A stretch of DNA of 64,000 nucleotides from Sphingomonas tagetis (GTDB taxonomy: Bacteria; Pseudomonadota; Alphaproteobacteria; Sphingomonadales; Sphingomonadaceae): the NCBI RefSeq assembly GCF_024211275.1, contig NZ_JAMLDX010000001.1:248001-312000 (forward strand). The letters are read 5' to 3'. Numbering within the stretch: the stretch's first letter is position 1; each line of letters begins with the position of its first letter. Below, piece by piece: positions 1 to 8,387 of the stretch. The notes beneath the pieces were generated by a model, which saw only the letters and a list, made by a program, of their open reading frames with translations, was not told the DNA's origin and did not search any database. The translations under genes and the position numbers were made by a program.

Positions 1-2
1 AC

Positions 3-1520
3 GACCTGAGCCTCGACGTGCGCGGCGCCTATGCCAAGACCAAGCGCGATTCGCCATATGAACGCAGCTTCGTGTCGCGTTACGACACGACGGTGAACGG
101 CTGGGTCAACGCGCTCAACTCGTCCACCGAGCAGGCGAGCATCGCGTTCAGCGAGCTCGACGAGGAGCTGTGGAGCGGGCAGGCCGACCTGTCGTACAAG
201 CTCAACACCAGCTTCCCGGTGCGGCTGTCGGCGGGCTATTATTATCAGGACCAGACCCGCAGCTCGAGCCGCTTCAGCTTCGCCTATCGTTACGAGCCGG
301 GCGGCGCGCTGCCGCTGGGTTACCGCTATCTGCGCCCCGACCTGCTGCTGACGCCGTCGGTGCTGCAGGCGACCAACAGCCAGCTCGGCGGGTGTCCGAA
401 CGGGCTGTGCCTCGTGCTCGACAACATCTCGGGCGGGCAGGGCGCGGCGGTCTATGACGCGGGCCTGACCATCCATGCCGGCTACGTCCAGGCCGACATC
501 GAACCGATTGACGGCGTGAAGGCGACCTTCGGCGTGCGCTACGAAAAGGCTGACGAGTTCGTCAGCACGAACGTCGCGGGTGCGGGCACGGTGCTGGACA
601 ATGCCTATTGGCTGCCGGCTGCGACAGTGACGTGGAACTTCGCGCAGAACATGCAGCTGCGCCTGCACGGATCGAAGACCATCGCCCGCCCGCAGTTCCG
701 CGAGCTGGCGCCGCAATTCTATCAGGACTTCGATAGCGACCGGCTGTTCTTCGGCAACCCGGCGCTGGTCGACTCGCAGCTCTACAATGCCGAGGCGCGC
801 TATGAGTGGTTCTTCGGCCGCAACGAGCGGGTGACGGCGGCGGGCTTCTTCAAGAAGATCAAGAACCCGATCGAGCAGGTCTCGGCCTTCCCGACGCTCG
901 ATTCGCGCATCACCACCGGCTTCTCCTATGTGCCCGAGGCGCAGTTGTACGGCGGCGAGGTCGAGCTTCAGAAGCATTTCCCGCTCGACACGCTGGGCGG
1001 CGATTTCTTCGCGACGCGGCGGTTGGTGCTGGTGGCGAACTACACCTACACCAAGTCAAAGATCACCGCCGATGCGACGCTGGTGCCGGACATCAACGCC
1101 GGCCCGGGCGGGATCGTGCTGCGCCCCGCCAACCTGCTGTACCGCGACGGCGCGCCGCTGACCGGCCAGTCGGATCACCTGATCAACTTCCAGCTCGGCA
1201 TCGAGGACACCGAATCGACGTCGCAGCTGACGGTGCTGGTCAATTATGCGAGCGAGCGCGTGACCGCGCGCGGCGCCTCGAACGCATCGGGCGTGGGCTT
1301 CCTGCCCGATGTGTACGAGAAGCCGGGCCTGCGGCTCGACGTTGTCGCGCGGCAGGCGGTCAAGGTGTTCGACGGCGAGATCGAGCTGAAGTTCGAGGCG
1401 CGCAACCTGACCAAGACCAAATATCAGGAATTCCAAACCTTCGCGTCGGGCAAGACGGTGTACGTCAACCGCTACGACCAGGGCCGCACCTTCAGCCTGG
1501 GTGCGTCCGTGAAATTCTGA
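3..1520 (+). CDS. TonB-dependent receptor, C-terminal part (5' end outside window)
   Basis: Outer-membrane beta-barrel of a TonB-dependent transporter; the N-terminal plug and TonB box lie before the window. The reading frame is already open at the first bases, so the gene is cut by the window edge and not truncated by mutation. About 505 residues are visible, with alternating aromatic/polar strands, an ARNLTK(T)KY segment near the end typical of TonB receptor C-termini (FEARNLTKTKYQEF), and a terminal Phe (GASVKF), the usual outer-membrane insertion signal recognised by BAM. Substrate cannot be told; sphingomonads carry many such receptors for sugars and siderophores. A strong terminator follows directly. 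Confidence 0.9.
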   Translation, partial: DLSLDVRGAYAKTKRDSPYERSFVSRYDTTVNGWVNALNSSTEQASIAFSELDEELWSGQADLSYKLNTSFPVRLSAGYYYQDQTRSSSRFSFAYRYEPGGALPLGYRYLRPDLLLTPSVLQATNSQLGGCPNGLCLVLDNISGGQGAAVYDAGLTIHAGYVQADIEPIDGVKATFGVRYEKADEFVSTNVAGAGTVLDNAYWLPAATVTWNFAQNMQLRLHGSKTIARPQFRELAPQFYQDFDSDRLFFGNPALVDSQLYNAEARYEWFFGRNERVTAAGFFKKIKNPIEQVSAFPTLDSRITTGFSYVPEAQLYGGEVELQKHFPLDTLGGDFFATRRLVLVANYTYTKSKITADATLVPDINAGPGGIVLRPANLLYRDGAPLTGQSDHLINFQLGIEDTESTSQLTVLVNYASERVTARGASNASGVGFLPDVYEKPGLRLDVVARQAVKVFDGEIELKFEARNLTKTKYQEFQTFASGKTVYVNRYDQGRTFSLGASVKF

Positions 1521-1546
1521 TCCGCGAGGGTCAGCGCAAAAGGGGG

Positions 1547-1585
1547 AAAGCCCCGGCCGTCACGTGCGGCCGGGGCTTTTCTTTT
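1547..1585 (+). terminator. Rho-independent terminator after the TonB receptor
   Basis: A 13-bp perfect stem (AAAGCCCCGGCCG paired with CGGCCGGGGCTTT, 7-base loop) is followed by TTCTTTTT. It lies between the convergent TonB receptor and hydroxylase genes, so it may act in both directions; the T-run favours the plus strand. Confidence 0.85.
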
Positions 1586-1602
1586 TCCGTCAGCCGCGCC
1601 GA

Positions 1603-2256
1603 TCAGCCCCAGGGACGTTCGCGAAACCATTTGGTGATGACGTATTTGAGGCCCGCGCGGACCTTCATCGCGTGGTGCAGCGTCGCCGGGTTGGGCGTGC
1701 CGTCGGGGCGGAGGTTGCTCCAGGCGAGCAGCTTGCCGGTCTCGGGCCGGACGATCTTGTCGATCGTCTTGAACCGCGTCGCGCCGCCGGCCTCGACGTC
1801 GTTGAGATAGACCATCACGGTCCAGGTGCGCTGGCCCGCGACCGAGCAGAATTTCTCGAAATCGACGCCATGCGGCTCGAAATAATCTGTGTGCGCCTTG
1901 AATTCCTGCCCGACCTCATAGCGCTGGCCCTGCAACGGCTCGCCATGCGCGGGATCGATGCCGGTCAGCGCGGCGATTCGGCGCTCGACCTCCATCACGT
2001 CGGGGTCGGCCGCGGACAGGTCGCAGGTCTCGCTGGTGCGGAACACCGCGTCGCCATTATAGTCGGAGATGGTCGAGGGGCGGCGGTTCGTGTCGATCCT
2101 GTCGATCAGCGACGCGCACAGCTCCGGCTCGAGAAAAGCCCTGCGGATGAACAGCGTGAGCCTGGGGTTGGGCACGCGCTGGATCGCCGGCGTGGCGCCC
2201 AGCCGGGCGATGACGGGCTCGATCGGAAAGCCCGAGGCAGGGATGCTCGAATCCAT
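1603..2256 (-). CDS. 2OG-Fe(II) oxygenase, prolyl 4-hydroxylase-like
   Basis: Predicted non-haem iron dioxygenase of the prolyl 4-hydroxylase alpha-subunit-like family (217 aa), which hydroxylates a substrate while decarboxylating 2-oxoglutarate. The double-stranded beta-helix motifs are visible: HTD at residues 122-124 (iron ligands), a distal His at 194/195 in LHHAMKV, and a Lys at 204 in AGLKYVITKW that would bind the 2-oxoglutarate carboxylate. The core YEVGQEFKAHTDYF is typical of the family. There is no signal peptide, so it is probably cytoplasmic. The substrate is unknown, and bacterial homologues are mostly uncharacterised. It stands alone, convergent with the TonB receptor gene. Confidence 0.85.
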   Translation of the reverse strand: MDSSIPASGFPIEPVIARLGATPAIQRVPNPRLTLFIRRAFLEPELCASLIDRIDTNRRPSTISDYNGDAVFRTSETCDLSAADPDVMEVERRIAALTGIDPAHGEPLQGQRYEVGQEFKAHTDYFEPHGVDFEKFCSVAGQRTWTVMVYLNDVEAGGATRFKTIDKIVRPETGKLLAWSNLRPDGTPNPATLHHAMKVRAGLKYVITKWFRERPWG

Positions 2257-2304
2257 GCCGCCGCCTTTGCCAGAAGGCGCAAATCGGGGCTAGCGCCAGA
2301 GCGC

Positions 2305-2333
2305 TTGACGACCGGCCTATGGCCCCGCTAAGC
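2305..2333 (+). promoter_or_regulatory. Candidate promoter of tRNA-His
   Basis: TTGACG (2305-2310), a 17-base spacer and CTAAGC (2328-2333) precede the tRNA by 12 bases. A good -35 and a weak -10 fit housekeeping promoters of GC-rich alphaproteobacteria. Inferred from sequence only. Confidence 0.5.
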
Positions 2334-2345
2334 GCGCCGCTCCAC

Positions 2346-2423
2346 GGCGATCGTAGTTCAATTGGTTAGAGCACCGGCTTGTGATGCCGGAAGTTGCGGG
2401 TTCAAGTCCCGTCGGTCGCCCCA
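2346..2423 (+). tRNA. tRNA-His (anticodon GTG)
   Basis: Complete cloverleaf. Acceptor 2347-2353 pairs with 2413-2419; D stem GTTC/GAGC; anticodon stem CCGGC/GCCGG with loop TTGTGAT, giving anticodon GTG; T arm GCGGG-TTCAAGT-CCCGT; genome-encoded CCA at 2421-2423. The extra base G2346 can pair with C2420, the G-1:C73 identity pair of bacterial tRNA-His. Some alphaproteobacterial lineages are known to have lost this pair, so its presence here is informative. Confidence 0.95.
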
Positions 2424-2513
2424 TTTTTCTTCTCTCGCGAATTTGGGCTGGCGCCGTGCAGTTCAAAATAATATTACGCGATTGAGAAATAAAATTAGCA
2501 TGTGGAGCAAGCG

Positions 2514-3566
2514 ATGACTGCCGTGTGGGACCTTCCCGATTTCGACTCGCATGAGGGGGTGCATTTCGTCACCGACCCGGCGAGCGGGCTGCGCGCCGTG
2601 ATCGCGATCCACAGCACCAAGCTCGGGCCATCGGCAGGCGGCGTGCGCTTCTGGCATTATGCCGACAGCGCCGCCGCGGTGACCGACGCGCTGCGACTGT
2701 CGCGGGGTATGAGCTTCAAGAATGCGATGGCGGGATTGCCGCTGGGCGGCGGCAAGGGCGTCGTGCTGGCGCCCGAGCGCGGCGCGACGATCAGCGAGGC
2801 GCAGCTGGCGGCGTTCGGCGAGGCGGTCGAATCGCTCGGCGGGCGTTATGTGACCGCCGAGGATGTCGGCATGTCCGAAGACCGGATGAAGGTGATCGCG
2901 ACGCGCACGCGCCATGTGTCGGGCCTGCCGGTCGAGGGCGGCAGCGCCGGCGGTGATCCGGGGCCGTTCACGGCGCTCGGCATCTATCTTGGCGTCAAGG
3001 CAGCGGCGAAGCGGGCCCTCGGCGCCGATTCGATGGCCGGCGTGCATGTCGCGGTGCAGGGCGTCGGCAGCGTCGGCGGCGGACTCGCGCGGCGGCTGGC
3101 GGCGGACGGCGCGAAGCTGACGCTGGCGGACGTCAACCACGACAAGGCGGCGGCGCTGGCGGCCGAACTGGGCGCCGATGCGGTCGGCGCGGATGAGATC
3201 CTGCGCGTATCGGCCGACATCGTCAGCCCCAATGCGCTCGGCGCGATCCTGACCGCCGAGTCGATCGCGGCGCTCGACTGCAAGGCAGTGGCGGGCGGCG
3301 CGAACAACCAGCTCGCGACGCGGGCGGACGGCGATCGCGTCCATGCGCGCGGCATCCTCTACGCGCCGGACTATGTGATCAACGCGGGCGGCATCATCAA
3401 TGTCGGCCTCGAATATCTCGGCCATGGCGACCGTGCCGAGGTCGAGGCGCGCATCGCGAAAATACCGGAGCGGCTGATCGAGGTGTGGGACGAGAGCGAC
3501 CGCACGGGCGCGCCCGCGAGCGATGTCGCCGACATGATCGCCAAGCGGCTGATCGGGCGGAGCTGA
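2514..3566 (+). CDS. Leucine dehydrogenase-type Glu/Leu/Phe/Val dehydrogenase
   Basis: NAD-dependent amino-acid dehydrogenase (350 aa) that interconverts a branched-chain or aromatic amino acid with its 2-oxo acid and ammonia. The N-terminal domain has the catalytic GGGKG (Lys 81) and a second active-site Lys (about 69, in SFKNAMAG); the Rossmann domain has GVGSVGGG near residue 175. The length equals leucine/phenylalanine dehydrogenases (about 350 aa) and not glutamate dehydrogenases (about 420 or more). I chose the ATG with GGAG seven bases upstream over an in-frame GTG twelve bases earlier. The upstream region is unusually AT-rich, suggesting a regulated promoter. Leu versus Phe specificity cannot be settled by eye. 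Confidence 0.85.
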   Translation: MTAVWDLPDFDSHEGVHFVTDPASGLRAVIAIHSTKLGPSAGGVRFWHYADSAAAVTDALRLSRGMSFKNAMAGLPLGGGKGVVLAPERGATISEAQLAAFGEAVESLGGRYVTAEDVGMSEDRMKVIATRTRHVSGLPVEGGSAGGDPGPFTALGIYLGVKAAAKRALGADSMAGVHVAVQGVGSVGGGLARRLAADGAKLTLADVNHDKAAALAAELGADAVGADEILRVSADIVSPNALGAILTAESIAALDCKAVAGGANNQLATRADGDRVHARGILYAPDYVINAGGIINVGLEYLGHGDRAEVEARIAKIPERLIEVWDESDRTGAPASDVADMIAKRLIGRS

Positions 3567-3627
3567 CGCGAAGCGCAAGAGGGCCGTGGATTCGCGGCGC
3601 GAACTCGCCTAAAGCCGCGCAAACGCC

Positions 3628-4344
3628 GTGATCCACGCTCTCGCCAATCCTACGCGCTTCCTCAAGATCGCGCGCCCGCTGACGCCCATCCTGTTCTGGA
3701 GCGGGCTGCTGCTGGTGCTGGCCGGCGTGTGGGGCGGCCTCACGCAGACGCCGCCCGACTATCTCCAGAAGGAGAGCGTTCGCATCCTTTACGTCCATGT
3801 GCCGAGCGCGTGGCTCGGGATGGGCGGCTGGAGCAGCCTGGCCATCGCCTGCTTCGCCTATCTTGTCTGGCGCCACCCGCTGGCGAGCCTCGCCGCGCGG
3901 GCGATCGCACCGGTCGGGGCGGTGTTCGCGGCTTTGTGCCTGATCACCGGATCGATCTGGGGACGGCCGACCTGGGGCACCTGGTGGCAATGGGACGGGC
4001 GGCTGACGTCGATGCTGCTGCTGTTCTTCGTTTATGTCGCATGGATCGCGCTCGAGCGCGCCGACCGCGAGCGCGGCGGGGACGGGCGCATTCCCGCGCT
4101 GTTCGGGATTGCGGGGACGGTGCTGCTGCCCGTGATCCGCTATTCGGTGGTGTGGTGGAACACGCTGCATCAGGGGCAGAGCCTGACGCTCACGCAATCG
4201 ACGATCGACGATTCGATGCTGTGGCCGCTGTTGCTGACGCTGCCGGGCTTTTCGCTGCTGTTCGGCGGACTCGTGCTGATGCGGATGCGGGCGGTGCTGG
4301 CTGAGCAGCGTGTCGAGGCGCGGATCAGGCGGATGGCGGCATGA
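3628..4344 (+). CDS. ccmC: Haem exporter/handling protein CcmC
   Basis: Inner-membrane protein of cytochrome c maturation system I; CcmC presents haem to CcmE on the periplasmic side. The 238-aa product has about six hydrophobic helices and the tryptophan-rich signature WGRPTWGTWWQWD near residues 111-123, with conserved His residues before and after it (HVPSAW, NTLHQG). The start is GTG. It heads a seven-gene run with ATGA overlaps (ccmCDEFGHI). The transporter genes ccmA and ccmB are not next to it; the upstream neighbour is the amino-acid dehydrogenase gene. Confidence 0.95.
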   Translation: MIHALANPTRFLKIARPLTPILFWSGLLLVLAGVWGGLTQTPPDYLQKESVRILYVHVPSAWLGMGGWSSLAIACFAYLVWRHPLASLAARAIAPVGAVFAALCLITGSIWGRPTWGTWWQWDGRLTSMLLLFFVYVAWIALERADRERGGDGRIPALFGIAGTVLLPVIRYSVVWWNTLHQGQSLTLTQSTIDDSMLWPLLLTLPGFSLLFGGLVLMRMRAVLAEQRVEARIRRMAA

Positions 4345-4472
4345 ATCACTGGCCGTTCATCATCGCCGCCTATGCGGTCGTCGTTGCCGGCGTCGGTGGA
4401 CTGTCGCTGTTCAGCTGGCTGGCGATGCGGCGCGCCGAGGCTGCTGCCGAAGCGCTGAGGAACCGGCCATGA
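4341..4472 (+). CDS. ccmD: CcmD, small haem exporter subunit
   Basis: 43-aa protein (begins MNHWPFIIAAYAV, ends EALRNRP) starting at an ATGA overlap with ccmC and ending in an ATGA overlap with the next gene. One transmembrane helix followed by a basic/charged tail matches CcmD, the small subunit that helps release haem-loaded CcmE from the CcmABC complex. The conserved N-terminal aromatic/Tyr region is present. Identity rests on size, topology and position, because the family is weakly conserved. Confidence 0.85.
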   Translation: MNHWPFIIAAYAVVVAGVGGLSLFSWLAMRRAEAAAEALRNRP

Positions 4473-4903
4473 AGCGCAAGCATCAGCGGCTGTTCCTGGG
4501 GCTGGCGGCGCTGGCCGCGATCGGCGGGGCGAGCGCGCTGGCGCTGTCGGCGCTGCAGGATCAGGCGGCGTTCTTCTACACGCCGAGCGATGTCGCCACC
4601 CGGAAGCCGGATGTCGACAAGGCCGTTCGGCTCGGCGGGATGGTCGAGAAGGGCTCGCTCAAGCATCTCAAGGATGGCGTCACGATCGCGTTCGTCGTCG
4701 CGGACAAGGAAGCGAAGGTACCGGTGCGCTTCACCGGCGTCGCGCCTGACCTGTTCAAGGAAGGGTCGGGCGTCGTCGCCGAGGGCAAGTTCACGGCCGA
4801 GGGCGGCTTCGTCGCGGACAATCTGCTCGCCAAGCATGACGAGCGTTACATGCCGCCCGAGATCGCCGACAAGATGCCCTCGCCGGATACGCTCGCCAAA
4901 TGA
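4469..4903 (+). CDS. ccmE: Cytochrome c maturation protein CcmE (haem chaperone)
   Basis: 144-aa membrane-anchored periplasmic haem chaperone. It has one N-terminal signal anchor (about residues 8-28) and an OB-fold domain. The haem-attachment His is in LAKHDERYMPPE (about residues 118-129), with the conserved Tyr of HDERY. The ATG start overlaps the ccmD stop (ATGA); an in-frame extension upstream runs into ccmC/D and is not used. CcmE takes haem from CcmC and passes it to CcmF/H for attachment to apocytochrome CXXCH motifs. Confidence 0.95.
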   Translation: MKRKHQRLFLGLAALAAIGGASALALSALQDQAAFFYTPSDVATRKPDVDKAVRLGGMVEKGSLKHLKDGVTIAFVVADKEAKVPVRFTGVAPDLFKEGSGVVAEGKFTAEGGFVADNLLAKHDERYMPPEIADKMPSPDTLAK

Positions 4904-4913
4904 CGGTTAGCGC

Positions 4914-6842
4914 ATGATCGCAGAGGCCGGTCTTGCGGCGCTGTGGCTCGCCGCGGCGATGGCTCTGTTGCAGCTTGCCTGTGCGGGGCTGGGGCTGCGA
5001 TTGAAGCAGGACGAACTGGTCGCAGCGGTGCGGCCGGTGGCGATCGTGCAGGGGGTGCTCGCGGCGCTCTCGTTCGGGCTGCTGATCCTGCTGTTCCTGC
5101 AATCCGACATGTCGGTGCTGCTGGTCGCGCAGAACAGCCATTCGGCCAAACCCTGGCTCTACAAGTTCGCGGGCGCATGGGGGAACCATGAAGGCTCGAT
5201 GCTGCTGTGGGTCACCGTGCTGGCGCTGGCCGGGGCGGCGATCGCGGTGCTCGAGCACAAGCTCGACCGCGCGACGCTGACCGCGACTTTGGGCGCGCAG
5301 GCGTTCATCGCGCTTGGCTTTTACGCCTTCCTCGTCATCGCTTCGAGCCCGTTCACGCGGCTCGATCCGCCTGCGCTCGACGGCATGGGGCTGAACCCGC
5401 TGTTGCAGGACCCGGGTTTGGCGTTCCATCCGCCGACGCTCTATTTCGGCTATGTCGGGCTTTCGATCGCCTTTTCCTTCGCGGTCGGCGCGATGGTGAC
5501 GCGCGAGGTCGGGCCGGTGTTCGCGCGGGCGATGCGGCCGTGGATATTGGGCGCGTGGGTGTTTCTGACGCTCGGCATCACTGCGGGCAGCTATTGGGCC
5601 TATTATGAGCTCGGCTGGGGCGGCTGGTGGTTCTGGGATCCGGTCGAGAATGCGTCGCTGATGCCGTGGCTGGCGGCAACCGCCTTGCTGCATTCGGTCA
5701 ATGTGCTGGCAGCGCGCGATGGGCTGCGCGCATGGACACTGATGCTGGCAGTGGTCGCCTTCTCAATGTCGATGCTCGGCACCTTCCTGGTGCGATCGGG
5801 CATTCTCACCAGCGTGCATGCCTTCGCCGTCGATCCGACGCGCGGGTCGTTCATTCTTGTGCTGCTGGCGATCTATATCGGCGGCGCGCTGGCGCTGTAT
5901 GGCGCGCGCGTGGGCCGGGTGAAGGCGGGGCAGGGGTTCGATCTGCTCAGCCGCGAGGGCGGGCTGGTGCTCAACAACCTGCTGCTCAGCGTCATCCTCG
6001 GCATTGTGCTGATCGGGACGCTCTATCCGATCGTCGCGCAGGCGATGGGGCAGCAATTGTCGGTCGGCCCCCCCTTCTTCAACAAGACCACCGGGCCGAT
6101 CGCGCTGCTGCTGGTTGCGGCGATGTCGGCCGGGCCGCTGCTGCGCTGGCGGCGTGACGAGGCGAATGCGTTGTTGCAGCGGGTGACCGTGCCGATAGCC
6201 GCGGCGTTGCTGGCGATGGCGGCGATGTTCGCGGCGGCGCCCGGCACCGGCTGGATGGAGATCGCCGGGCTGGGGCTGGCGGCGGGGCTGACGATTGCGA
6301 GCTTCGCGCCGCTGTGGAAGCGCAATTTGCTGCGCACGCCTTTGTTCACCTGGGGGATGGTGGTCGCGCATTTCGGCGTGGCGGTGAGCCTCGCCGGCAT
6401 GGCTGCCGATAGCGCGTTCACCAGCGAGCGGCTGGTCGCCGCGCGCTATGGTCAGCCTTATTATGTCGGGCCGTGGCGCGTGGTGCTGAACGGCGTCGCA
6501 CCGGTGATGGGCGATAACTGGTCTGCCGTCGAAGGCCGGGTGACCGCGACGCGCGGCGAGGGCAGCACGCCGCTGTTGCTGACGCCGCAGCGCCGCTTCT
6601 ATTCCTCGCCGCCGACCGACACCGCCGAAGCCTCGATCCGCACGCGTGCCGACGGTCAGCTCTATGCGGTGCTAGGCGCGCAGGATGCCGAGGGGCGCTG
6701 GCAGCTGAGGCTGTGGTGGAAGCCGTTCGTGACGCTGATCTGGTTCGGCGGCGCGCTGATCGCGCTGGGCGGGGCGCTGTCGCTGATCGGGCGCGTGTTC
6801 CGCGAGCGGCGCAACACCAAGCGGCGGGAGGACGCGGAATGA
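4914..6842 (+). CDS. ccmF: Cytochrome c haem lyase subunit CcmF
   Basis: Large polytopic inner-membrane protein (642 aa) that with CcmH/CcmI ligates haem to apocytochrome c. It shows the haem-handling WWD-type motif GWGGWWFWDPVENASLMPW near residues 233-251, conserved histidines on both sides, and many hydrophobic helices. Its length is normal for the family. It starts ten bases after ccmE and ends in an ATGA overlap with the thioredoxin-like gene. Confidence 0.96.
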   Translation: MIAEAGLAALWLAAAMALLQLACAGLGLRLKQDELVAAVRPVAIVQGVLAALSFGLLILLFLQSDMSVLLVAQNSHSAKPWLYKFAGAWGNHEGSMLLWVTVLALAGAAIAVLEHKLDRATLTATLGAQAFIALGFYAFLVIASSPFTRLDPPALDGMGLNPLLQDPGLAFHPPTLYFGYVGLSIAFSFAVGAMVTREVGPVFARAMRPWILGAWVFLTLGITAGSYWAYYELGWGGWWFWDPVENASLMPWLAATALLHSVNVLAARDGLRAWTLMLAVVAFSMSMLGTFLVRSGILTSVHAFAVDPTRGSFILVLLAIYIGGALALYGARVGRVKAGQGFDLLSREGGLVLNNLLLSVILGIVLIGTLYPIVAQAMGQQLSVGPPFFNKTTGPIALLLVAAMSAGPLLRWRRDEANALLQRVTVPIAAALLAMAAMFAAAPGTGWMEIAGLGLAAGLTIASFAPLWKRNLLRTPLFTWGMVVAHFGVAVSLAGMAADSAFTSERLVAARYGQPYYVGPWRVVLNGVAPVMGDNWSAVEGRVTATRGEGSTPLLLTPQRRFYSSPPTDTAEASIRTRADGQLYAVLGAQDAEGRWQLRLWWKPFVTLIWFGGALIALGGALSLIGRVFRERRNTKRREDAE

Positions 6843-7366
6843 AGCGCTGGCTGCTGTGGGTACCGCTGCTGGTGTTCGCCGTGCTGATGGTGATTGCCGG
6901 GTCGCGCTTGCTGGTGCCGCCGCAAACGGTGGTGAAGTCGGCCCTGGTCGGCAAGCCGCTGCCCGACTTTACGCTGGCGCCGATGGTCGCTGGCAAGCCC
7001 GGGGTGACGCGCGCCGACTTCGCCACGGGCAAGCCGCGGCTGCTCAATGTGTTCGCGAGCTGGTGCGTGCCGTGCATCGCCGAGGCGCCGCATCTGATGA
7101 GGCTCAGGCAGGCGGGCGTCGAGATTGACGGAATCGCGATCCGCGACACGCCCGAGGCGATCGGTGCGTTCCTCGCGCGCAACGGCGATCCCTATGCGCG
7201 GATCGGCAGCGATGGGCAGAGCCAGGTGCAGATCGGGATCGGCTCGTCGGGCGTGCCCGAGACGTTCGTGATCGACGGGCGGGGGCGGATCGCCATGCAG
7301 CATATCGGCGACATCCGCGAAGAGGACGTGCCCAGGCTGCTGCAGGCGCTGGAGGATGCGCGATGA
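6839..7366 (+). CDS. ccmG: Thiol:disulfide interchange protein CcmG/DsbE
   Basis: 175-aa membrane-anchored periplasmic thioredoxin that keeps apocytochrome c or CcmH cysteines reduced. It has an N-terminal signal anchor (about residues 4-22) followed by a redoxin domain with the active site WCVPC (ASWCVPCIAEAP). A cis-Pro in SGVPETFVIDG is the family hallmark. The start is the ATG overlapping the ccmF stop; a longer in-frame form would extend into ccmF. It overlaps ccmH by four bases. Confidence 0.94.
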   Translation: MKRWLLWVPLLVFAVLMVIAGSRLLVPPQTVVKSALVGKPLPDFTLAPMVAGKPGVTRADFATGKPRLLNVFASWCVPCIAEAPHLMRLRQAGVEIDGIAIRDTPEAIGAFLARNGDPYARIGSDGQSQVQIGIGSSGVPETFVIDGRGRIAMQHIGDIREEDVPRLLQALEDAR

Positions 7367-7740
7367 GCCTGCTGCTGAGCCTTGTGCTGGCGGCGGGAGC
7401 GCCGGCTGATTTCGGCTATGTGCAGATCCCTGACGCGGCGAAGGAAGCGCAGGCGGCCGAGTTGATGGCCGAGCTGCGCTGCCTCGTCTGTCAGGGTCAG
7501 TCGATTCATGACAGCGACGTCGACATGGCCGCGGACATGCGCCGCATCGTGCGCCAGAAGATCGCCGCGGGCGAGCAGCCGCAAGCCGTGCGCGCCTGGC
7601 TGGTCGAACGCTATGGCAGTTACGTGACCTATGATCCGCCATTCAGCTGGACGACCGCGCCCTTGTGGCTGGCGCCGCTGCTGTTGCTGGGGGCGGGGCT
7701 GTGGCTGGCCCGCGGCACCTTGAAGCGGCGGCGCAAATGA
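7363..7740 (+). CDS. ccmH: Cytochrome c maturation protein CcmH (CycL type)
   Basis: 125-aa protein with an N-terminal signal sequence, the redox motif LRCLVCQGQ (about residues 43-51), and one C-terminal transmembrane helix followed by a basic tail (TLKRRRK). It corresponds to the short CcmH/CycL form that reduces apocytochrome thiols and forms the ligase with CcmF. The C-terminal TPR part found fused in E. coli CcmH is encoded here by the next gene. Confidence 0.93.
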   Translation: MSLLLSLVLAAGAPADFGYVQIPDAAKEAQAAELMAELRCLVCQGQSIHDSDVDMAADMRRIVRQKIAAGEQPQAVRAWLVERYGSYVTYDPPFSWTTAPLWLAPLLLLGAGLWLARGTLKRRRK

Positions 7741-8387
7741 TGGGGTGGGTCATCCTCGCCGCGATCGGCGCGGCGGTGTTTGCGGCGCTGTGGGCGCTGG
7801 GCCTGCCGCGCAGCCTGTGGTCGTTCGCGGGCGCCGCGCTGATGCTGGGCGCAGCGGGCTATGCGCTTCAGGCACGGCCCGAACTGCCCGGAGCGCCGGT
7901 CGAGGCAGCGAGGAAGGCGCAGGCCGACGATCCGACGCTGCGCGACCTGCGCAGCGCGATGTTCGGGCGCTTCACCTATCTCGACGGCTATTTCTTCGCG
8001 TCCGACGCGCTGATTCGCGGCGGTGATCCCGAGAAGGCGGCGAAGCTGATGCTGGGCGGCGTGCGTTCTTCGCCGAAGGACGCGGCGCTGTGGACCTGGC
8101 TAGGCATGACGCTGACCGAGGCGGATGGGCGGACGGTGTCGCCGGCCGCAGGGGTCGCCTTCCGTCGCGCGGTCGCGCTGGCGCCGAAGCATCCGGGGCC
8201 GCGCTTCTTCTATGGTCTGGCCTATGTCCGCGCGGGGCAGTTCGCAGCGGCGCGGTCCTATTGGGCTGATGCGCTCAAGCTGTCACCGCCCGGTGCGTCT
8301 TATCGGGAAGACATCGCGATGCGGCTGACGCTGCTCGACCGGTTTCTGGAAGCTCAGGCGCGCGAACGCATGCCGCCTGTAAATTAG
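7737..8387 (+). CDS. ccmI: CcmI-like TPR subunit of the cytochrome c ligase
   Basis: 216-aa membrane protein with two N-terminal hydrophobic helices (about residues 3-45) and a TPR region (about residues 90-200, e.g. [20 protein letters not shown] and [14 protein letters not shown]). It is the apocytochrome-binding CcmI/CycH role, in a shorter version than in Rhodobacter. The start overlaps the ccmH stop (ATGATG); either ATG is possible. It is the last gene of the ccm run and converges on cmk. Confidence 0.85.
   Translation: MMGWVILAAIGAAVFAALWALGLPRSLWSFAGAALMLGAAGYALQARPELPGAPVEAARKAQADDPTLRDLRSAMFGRFTYLDGYFFASDALIRGGDPEKAAKLMLGGVRSSPKDAALWTWLGMTLTEADGRTVSPAAGVAFRRAVALAPKHPGPRFFYGLAYVRAGQFAAARSYWADALKLSPPGASYREDIAMRLTLLDRFLEAQARERMPPVN

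Noticed and set aside
7401..7600. A frameshift or gene fission splitting CcmH and CcmI
   Set aside because: Separate short CcmH and TPR CcmI genes are normal in alphaproteobacteria; the ATGATG overlap is a regular coupling.
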